From NCBI GenBank assembly GCA_963825615.1, contig CAWGTV010000006.1, positions 186,001-250,000 on the forward strand: a stretch of 64,000 nt of DNA. The letters are read 5' to 3'. Position 1 is the stretch's first letter, and each line of letters starts with the position of its first letter. Source of the DNA: JAHEDT01 sp963825615 (lineage in GTDB: Bacteria > Desulfobacterota > Desulfuromonadia > Desulfuromonadales > BM103). Under the pieces are notes generated by a model, which had not been told where the DNA came from, made no database searches, and saw only the letters and a list, made by a program, of their open reading frames with translations. The position numbers were made by a program, and so were the translations under genes. Of the stretch, positions 59,689 through 64,000 are shown piece by piece.

Positions 59689-62121
59689 ATGCCTGACAAA
59701 GAGCAGTTTGAAAATATGACCCCCGATTTTGAAATCGATCATGACAAGATGACCGAAATTATCGAGGAGCAGGCCAACGAAGGTGGGCTGGTGGTCGCCT
59801 CTGAGATTCTCCCCACCGGCTTGCCGATCATTCCGCTGCGTCCGCGCCCTGCCTTTCCTGGTATCATGATCCCGCTGGTCCTCAACGGTCGGGCCCAGGT
59901 GACAGCGATGAAACAGGCGATGGAGCATCCGGCCCAGACCATCGGCCTGGTCATGGTGCGTGACCTCGAAGAGGAAGACAGCGCCGAAAACCTTCACCAG
60001 GTAGGCGTAGCCGCCAAGATCATCAAGGTTCTGCACAGCGAGAAGAACGCTGCCCACGTCCTGGTCAACAGTCTCGAACGCTTTGTCATTGAGGAGATCA
60101 GCGAAAACGGGCCGGCCCTCTTTGCCCGGGTACGTTACCACTTTGCCGCGGAACTTTCGGTCAACCCGGAACTGCGCGCCTACTCGATGGCGATCCTCTC
60201 GACCCTCAAGGAGCTCGTCCAGATCAACCCCCTCTACAGTGAAGAGATCAAGCTGTTCCTGAACCGCTCCAGCCTGGATGATCCCGGACGTCTGGCGGAC
60301 TTCGCCGCCAACCTGACCAGCGCCGACGGCCAGCAGCTACAGGAGATCCTGGCCACCCTCGACGTCCGTAAACGCATCGACAAGGTGCTGGTTCTGCTGA
60401 AGAAGGAACTCGAAGTCTCCCGCCTGCAGACCAAGATCTCCAGGCAGATCGAGGAGAAGGTCTCTGCACAGCAGCGCGAATTTTTCCTGCGCGAGCAACT
60501 CAAGGCGATCAAGCAGGAACTGGGGCTGGAAAAAGAGGGGAAGGACACGGAAATCGAGAAGTTCCAGAAACGGCTCAAGAAGCTCAAGCTGAATGAGGAG
60601 GCGCAGCGGGCGGTTGAAGACGAGATGGAGAAGCTCCAGCTGATCGAGCCTGCCTCGCCCGAGTACAACGTCAGCCGCAACTATCTAGACTGGCTGACCA
60701 TCCTCCCCTGGGGAGTCTTCAGTAAAGACTCGTATAACATCGCCCGGGCCAGACGGATTCTTGACCGCGACCACTACGGCCTCAAGGATGTCAAGGAGCG
60801 CGTCCTCGAATTCATCGCCGTCGGCAAAATGAAAGGCGACATCTCCGGCTCGATCCTCTGCCTGGTCGGCCCACCGGGAGTCGGCAAGACCTCCATCGGA
60901 CACAGCATCGCCGACGCCCTGGGGCGTGAGTTCTTCCGCTTCTCCCTGGGTGGGATGCGCGACGAGGCGGAGATCAAGGGGCACCGCCGCACCTATATCG
61001 GCGCCATGCCGGGCAAATTCATTCAGTCGATGAAAACCGCCGGTACCGCCAACCCGGTGATCATGCTCGACGAAGTCGACAAGATCGGTGCTTCTTTCCA
61101 GGGCGACCCGGCATCAGCGCTACTCGAGGTCCTCGACCCGGAGCAGAACGGCAGCTTCCGTGACCATTATCTCGACGTGCCTTTCGACCTCTCCAACGTC
61201 CTGTTCATCTCAACGGCCAACCAGCTCGACACCATTCCGCGTCCCCTGCTTGACCGTATGGAGATGATCCGCCTGTCAGGCTACATCCTCGAGGAAAAGC
61301 TCGAGATCGCCAAGCGCTACCTGATCCCCAAAGCCCTCAAGAGTCACGGCCTCAAGCGTGGCCAGGTGACGATCCAGTACGCGGCACTCAAGCAGATCAT
61401 TGACGGCTATGCCCGTGAGGCAGGTGTACGCAATCTCGAAAAACAGATCAAGAAGATCATGCGGCGGGCCGCCATGGCTTTTGCAGAGGACGAAAATCTG
61501 CAAAAAATCTCCATTACCAGCCGGGACCTGGAACATTATCTCGAGAAACCGGTGTTTACTGCCGACGAAATTTTCGAAGGAGTGCCCGGCGTAGTCACCG
61601 GACTGGCCTGGACCAGTCTCGGCGGCGCCACTCTGCAGATCGAGGCGGCCGCCATGCTGGCCAAGGCCAAGGGGTTCAAGCAGACAGGACAACTCGGCAA
61701 TGTCATGGTCGAGAGTTCCGAGATCGCCTATTCCTATGTCATGGCTCACATTGCCGACTTCGGCGGTGATACGGAATTTTTCGAAAAGCACTTCATCCAT
61801 TTGCACGTCCCGGCCGGGGCCACCCCGAAAGACGGCCCCTCCGCGGGGATCACTATGGCCACCGCCCTGGCCTCGATCATCAGCGGGAAAGTGGTCAAGA
61901 GGAAGCTCGGCATGACCGGAGAGTTGACCCTGACCGGCCGGGTCCTACCGATCGGCGGCCTCAAGGAGAAGACTATCGCGGCACGGCGCTCAGGGTTGAA
62001 GATCCTTGTCTTCCCCAATGACAACCGCAAGGACTTCGAGGCCCTTCCGGACTACCTGAAAGAAGGCCTCGAGGTCCACTTCGTGAAGACCTTCGACGAT
62101 GTTTACCGAATCGTTTTCTGA
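59689..62121 (+). CDS. lon: Lon, ATP-dependent protease
   Basis: Lon degrades misfolded and regulatory proteins. The 810-residue product has the N-terminal LAN domain (LPIIPLRPRPAFPGIMIPLV), a coiled coil (QREFFLREQLKAIKQELG), the AAA+ domain (GPPGVGKTSIG at about residue 396, MLDEVDKIG), and the serine-lysine protease domain with catalytic Ser718 in KDGPSAGITM and the lysine in GGLKEKTIAARRSG. The start follows GAGGAG. Close to E. coli Lon in layout with a slightly longer N-terminus. Confidence 0.98.
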   Translation: MPDKEQFENMTPDFEIDHDKMTEIIEEQANEGGLVVASEILPTGLPIIPLRPRPAFPGIMIPLVLNGRAQVTAMKQAMEHPAQTIGLVMVRDLEEEDSAENLHQVGVAAKIIKVLHSEKNAAHVLVNSLERFVIEEISENGPALFARVRYHFAAELSVNPELRAYSMAILSTLKELVQINPLYSEEIKLFLNRSSLDDPGRLADFAANLTSADGQQLQEILATLDVRKRIDKVLVLLKKELEVSRLQTKISRQIEEKVSAQQREFFLREQLKAIKQELGLEKEGKDTEIEKFQKRLKKLKLNEEAQRAVEDEMEKLQLIEPASPEYNVSRNYLDWLTILPWGVFSKDSYNIARARRILDRDHYGLKDVKERVLEFIAVGKMKGDISGSILCLVGPPGVGKTSIGHSIADALGREFFRFSLGGMRDEAEIKGHRRTYIGAMPGKFIQSMKTAGTANPVIMLDEVDKIGASFQGDPASALLEVLDPEQNGSFRDHYLDVPFDLSNVLFISTANQLDTIPRPLLDRMEMIRLSGYILEEKLEIAKRYLIPKALKSHGLKRGQVTIQYAALKQIIDGYAREAGVRNLEKQIKKIMRRAAMAFAEDENLQKISITSRDLEHYLEKPVFTADEIFEGVPGVVTGLAWTSLGGATLQIEAAAMLAKAKGFKQTGQLGNVMVESSEIAYSYVMAHIADFGGDTEFFEKHFIHLHVPAGATPKDGPSAGITMATALASIISGKVVKRKLGMTGELTLTGRVLPIGGLKEKTIAARRSGLKILVFPNDNRKDFEALPDYLKEGLEVHFVKTFDDVYRIVF

Positions 62122-62424
62122 GCCCCACAGACCCATAACTGTTTGCAGCAAGGGGCCCCTTCGCACGAACCATTTTTTCTCATCAAAGCCAAAATCAAAG
62201 GCAATATCCTAAATAACGCATAGGCGCCAAGGTCAAATCATGACGCCAAGAGACCATATCCCCAAATTTACAGAACCCATTTTGCGTCCTGTTTCTTTTT
62301 GTCATCTTTGCGGGAAGCAGTTCATCCTTTCAGGGTATCACCAGACAGGGCCCAAAAGGCTCCGTTTGTATTCTAATAACTTTGTATTATCATTAGAAAA
62401 CGAACTTGGAGTGGAAACATCATC
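62122..62424. other. Intergenic region between lon and the MscS gene, no strong signal
   Basis: About 300 bp. A 65-codon plus-strand frame (62240-62437) runs into the MscS gene in another frame and has no ribosome site. No terminator with a T-run follows lon; a promoter for the channel gene is not obvious. Confidence 0.4.
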
Positions 62425-63363
62425 ATGGATATCCTGATTCCCCTGCGCGACAGCCTGTTCAACGGCGAGTTCCTGGAAAGTAAGATTTTTTACACCCTGC
62501 TGGCTCTCGTGGTGTTCTGGCTGATCCGGCGACTGCTGCTGGCCGTGTTCCTGCGCGAACGGGATGTCCAGGTCCAATATCGCATTCGCAAGACCGTCGC
62601 CTACGTCACCTACCCCCTCGCCTTCTTGGTCATCGGCCGCATCTGGTTTGCCGGCTTTCAGGCTCTTTCCACCTATCTCGGGTTGCTCTCCGCCGGCCTC
62701 GCCATTGCCCTGCAGACGCCATTGGTCAATCTGGCCGGATGGGCCTTCATCCTCTGGCGCCAGCCGTTCAAGGTCGGCGACCGTATCCAGATCGGCAGCG
62801 ACCGCGGCGATGTCATCGACCAGCGCATCTTCATGTTCAGCCTGATGGAGATCGGCAACTGGGTCGACGCCGACCAGAGCACCGGGCGAGTCATCCACAT
62901 CCCCAACGGCAAGATCTTCAACGAGGTCCTGGCCAACTACAGCCAGGGGTTCCATTATATCTGGAACGAAATCCCCGTCCTGGTGACCTTCGAAAGTGAC
63001 TGGCGCAAGGCCAAGCATCTGCTCAACGAGATCGCCCAGCGCCACGGCACCTCGTTCAGTGATGCCGCCGCCAAGAGGTTGCGCGAAGCGGCCAAGAAGT
63101 TCATGATTTTCTATTCGAAGTTGACGCCGGTGGTCTACACCACGGTCAAGGACTGCGGCGTCATGCTGACGATCCGCTATCTTTGCGATCCCCGGCAAAG
63201 GCGCGGCTCAGAGCAAGCCGTATGGGAGGACATACTCGACGTTTTTGCTGACCACGCTGACATCGATTTTGCCTACCCCACCCAGCGCTATTACCGCAAT
63301 GACTCGGAAGGCAAACCAGGGACCCGTCCCGAGGTGATCTACGCTGCGGCTCCGCCCGAATAG
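62425..63363 (+). CDS. MscS-family mechanosensitive ion channel
   Basis: A 312-residue channel with an N-terminal membrane part (IFYTLLALVVFWLIRRLLLA, YPLAFLVIGRIWFAG), the pore-lining helix with AGLAIALQTPLVNLAGWAFI, and the MscS beta domain (QPFKVGDRIQIGSDRGDVID, VIHIPNGKIFNEVLANYS) and C-terminal cytoplasmic cage. It releases solutes on hypo-osmotic shock. The Ala/Gly packing of the pore helix is typical. It stands alone after lon. Confidence 0.93.
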   Translation: MDILIPLRDSLFNGEFLESKIFYTLLALVVFWLIRRLLLAVFLRERDVQVQYRIRKTVAYVTYPLAFLVIGRIWFAGFQALSTYLGLLSAGLAIALQTPLVNLAGWAFILWRQPFKVGDRIQIGSDRGDVIDQRIFMFSLMEIGNWVDADQSTGRVIHIPNGKIFNEVLANYSQGFHYIWNEIPVLVTFESDWRKAKHLLNEIAQRHGTSFSDAAAKRLREAAKKFMIFYSKLTPVVYTTVKDCGVMLTIRYLCDPRQRRGSEQAVWEDILDVFADHADIDFAYPTQRYYRNDSEGKPGTRPEVIYAAAPPE

Positions 63364-63736
63364 TCCAGTGCGGTGCGTCAGGTCTTTGCCACCGACTGTT
63401 GGTGTCAAGGGCTATCGCATCAAAGTTTTTACATTGGTGATAAAAAGGTGGAGTCTCGGAGGGTTCCGTGTGATTTAGGGTCTTCAGTGCAAAATCGAAG
63501 ACTTTGTTCGTGTTCTACGTTGATTTTCGGTGTATCAAATATCCTTAGGATGTCCAGGAATGCAATGCAACAACACAAAGAAGAAAGCCACAACTAAGGG
63601 AATCAGGAAGGTGTTAGCTAGGCCTGGAAATTGTGAGATATAGGACAATATTAAGGGATAAATCAGCAGCGCGGCATTATGCGTCCAACCATGGATAAGA
63701 ACGTAACTCACGCACAATCTGTCCTTATCCGTTATG
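63364..63736. other. Intergenic region, no supported gene
   Basis: About 370 bp. A hydrophobic 60-codon minus-strand frame (63535-63717; HGWTHNAALLIYPLILSYIS) lacks a convincing ribosome site and resembles no family, so I leave it out. AT content is higher than in the flanking genes. Confidence 0.4.
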
Positions 63737-64000
63737 CTATTTGCTACACTGACCTTTTTTAGCCATATCTAACTCTTTCACAGCTTTTTGCCCTTCTGCT
63801 TCGTCAACTAATTCCAATCCTGCGCCGCCAACAAATACCCCCAATTTCATATATTGTCGAATAAAATAATTCTTGCCACCATCAGTTTTTAATAACAAGT
63901 CATTGGGTGAAAACTCAGATTCTGTAGAAACCTTATGTTCTTGATCACCCTGAACTTCTTCGTAGAAGAAAACATTAGGTGCGGTTTCTCCAATGCACTC
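63737..64000 (-). CDS. C-terminal part of an unidentified protein (5' end outside window)
   Basis: On the minus strand the frame is open from the window edge to TAG at 63737-63739 (88 codons). The product includes ETAPNVFFYEEVQGDQEHKV, STESEFSPNDLLLKTDGGKN, YFIRQYMKLGVFVGGAGLEL and ends AKKGQCSK. It is soluble and has protein-like composition. I do not recognise a family from this fragment; the base composition is more AT-rich than lon and mscS, which may mean transferred DNA starts here. Confidence 0.6.
   Translation of the reverse strand, partial: ECIGETAPNVFFYEEVQGDQEHKVSTESEFSPNDLLLKTDGGKNYFIRQYMKLGVFVGGAGLELVDEAEGQKAVKELDMAKKGQCSK

Noticed and set aside
63535..63717. Hydrophobic 60-codon minus-strand frame as a small membrane protein.
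   Set aside because: No convincing ribosome site, AT-rich DNA gives hydrophobic frames by chance.

Overview
The window looks like chromosome of a Desulfuromonadales/Geobacter-like deltaproteobacterium. The evidence is a complete dcw cell-wall and division cluster in the usual order, the ffh-rpsP-khpA-rimM-trmD-rplS ribosome-maturation operon with a TrmD-linked RNA methyltransferase, ThyX instead of ThyA, a two-domain glutamine-dependent NadE, c-type cytochrome and copper-handling lipoproteins, a DUF3343 Se/S-carrier-like protein, and a likely selenocysteine-containing OsmC. No rRNA, tRNA, CRISPR array or intact insertion sequence was seen.

Layout. 1-10.9 kb (minus strand): mraZ-rsmH-ftsL-ftsI-murE-murF-mraY-murD-ftsW-murG, tightly overlapped, behind a near-consensus promoter. 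rsmH and murD carry single-base frameshifts that probably reflect sequence errors, since MurD is essential. 11.3-20.4 kb: a CorC/HlyC-type CBS protein, ligA and acyP (plus strand), then thyX, a lone receiver protein, rsmI, nadE, a broken yraN and rnhB on the minus strand.

20.4-39.5 kb is accessory DNA lying between rnhB and rplS, two genes that in related genomes are usually adjacent. It is AT-richer, loosely packed and full of remnants. It holds a secreted HELGH metallopeptidase, a peptidoglycan-binding lipoprotein, an AMP-ligase/ACP pair followed by the stump of an MBOAT acyltransferase, a monoheme lipoprotein, a lambda-exonuclease-like protein without its acidic catalytic residues, PCuAC and SCO copper proteins, a large beta-propeller lipoprotein with a CFI-box C-terminus, the OsmC-like selenoprotein, tandem transglutaminase-like proteins, an M48 lipoprotein and decayed CheB-like and stress-type genes. 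Terminator-linked intergenic repeats recur through it.

39.5-49.4 kb: rplS back to ffh (ribosome maturation, SRP), a DUF3343 protein, and an RND pump with its adaptor. 49.6-56.6 kb: a sigma-54 activator with paired upstream repeats, an outer-membrane SphA/MetA-deg protein, and a surface-modification cluster (GT39, a 47-residue coupled ORF, a DnpA-like PIG-L deacetylase, Mig-14 family). 56.7-64 kb: polA, lon, an MscS channel and the 3' end of an unidentified gene.

The most noteworthy items are the OsmC-like selenoprotein with a SECIS-like hairpin, the accessory insertion at the rplS/rnhB junction, the ligase/ACP/MBOAT remnant, the catalytically stripped phage nuclease, the terminator-associated repeat family, and the small ORF inside the Mig-14/PIG-L cluster.
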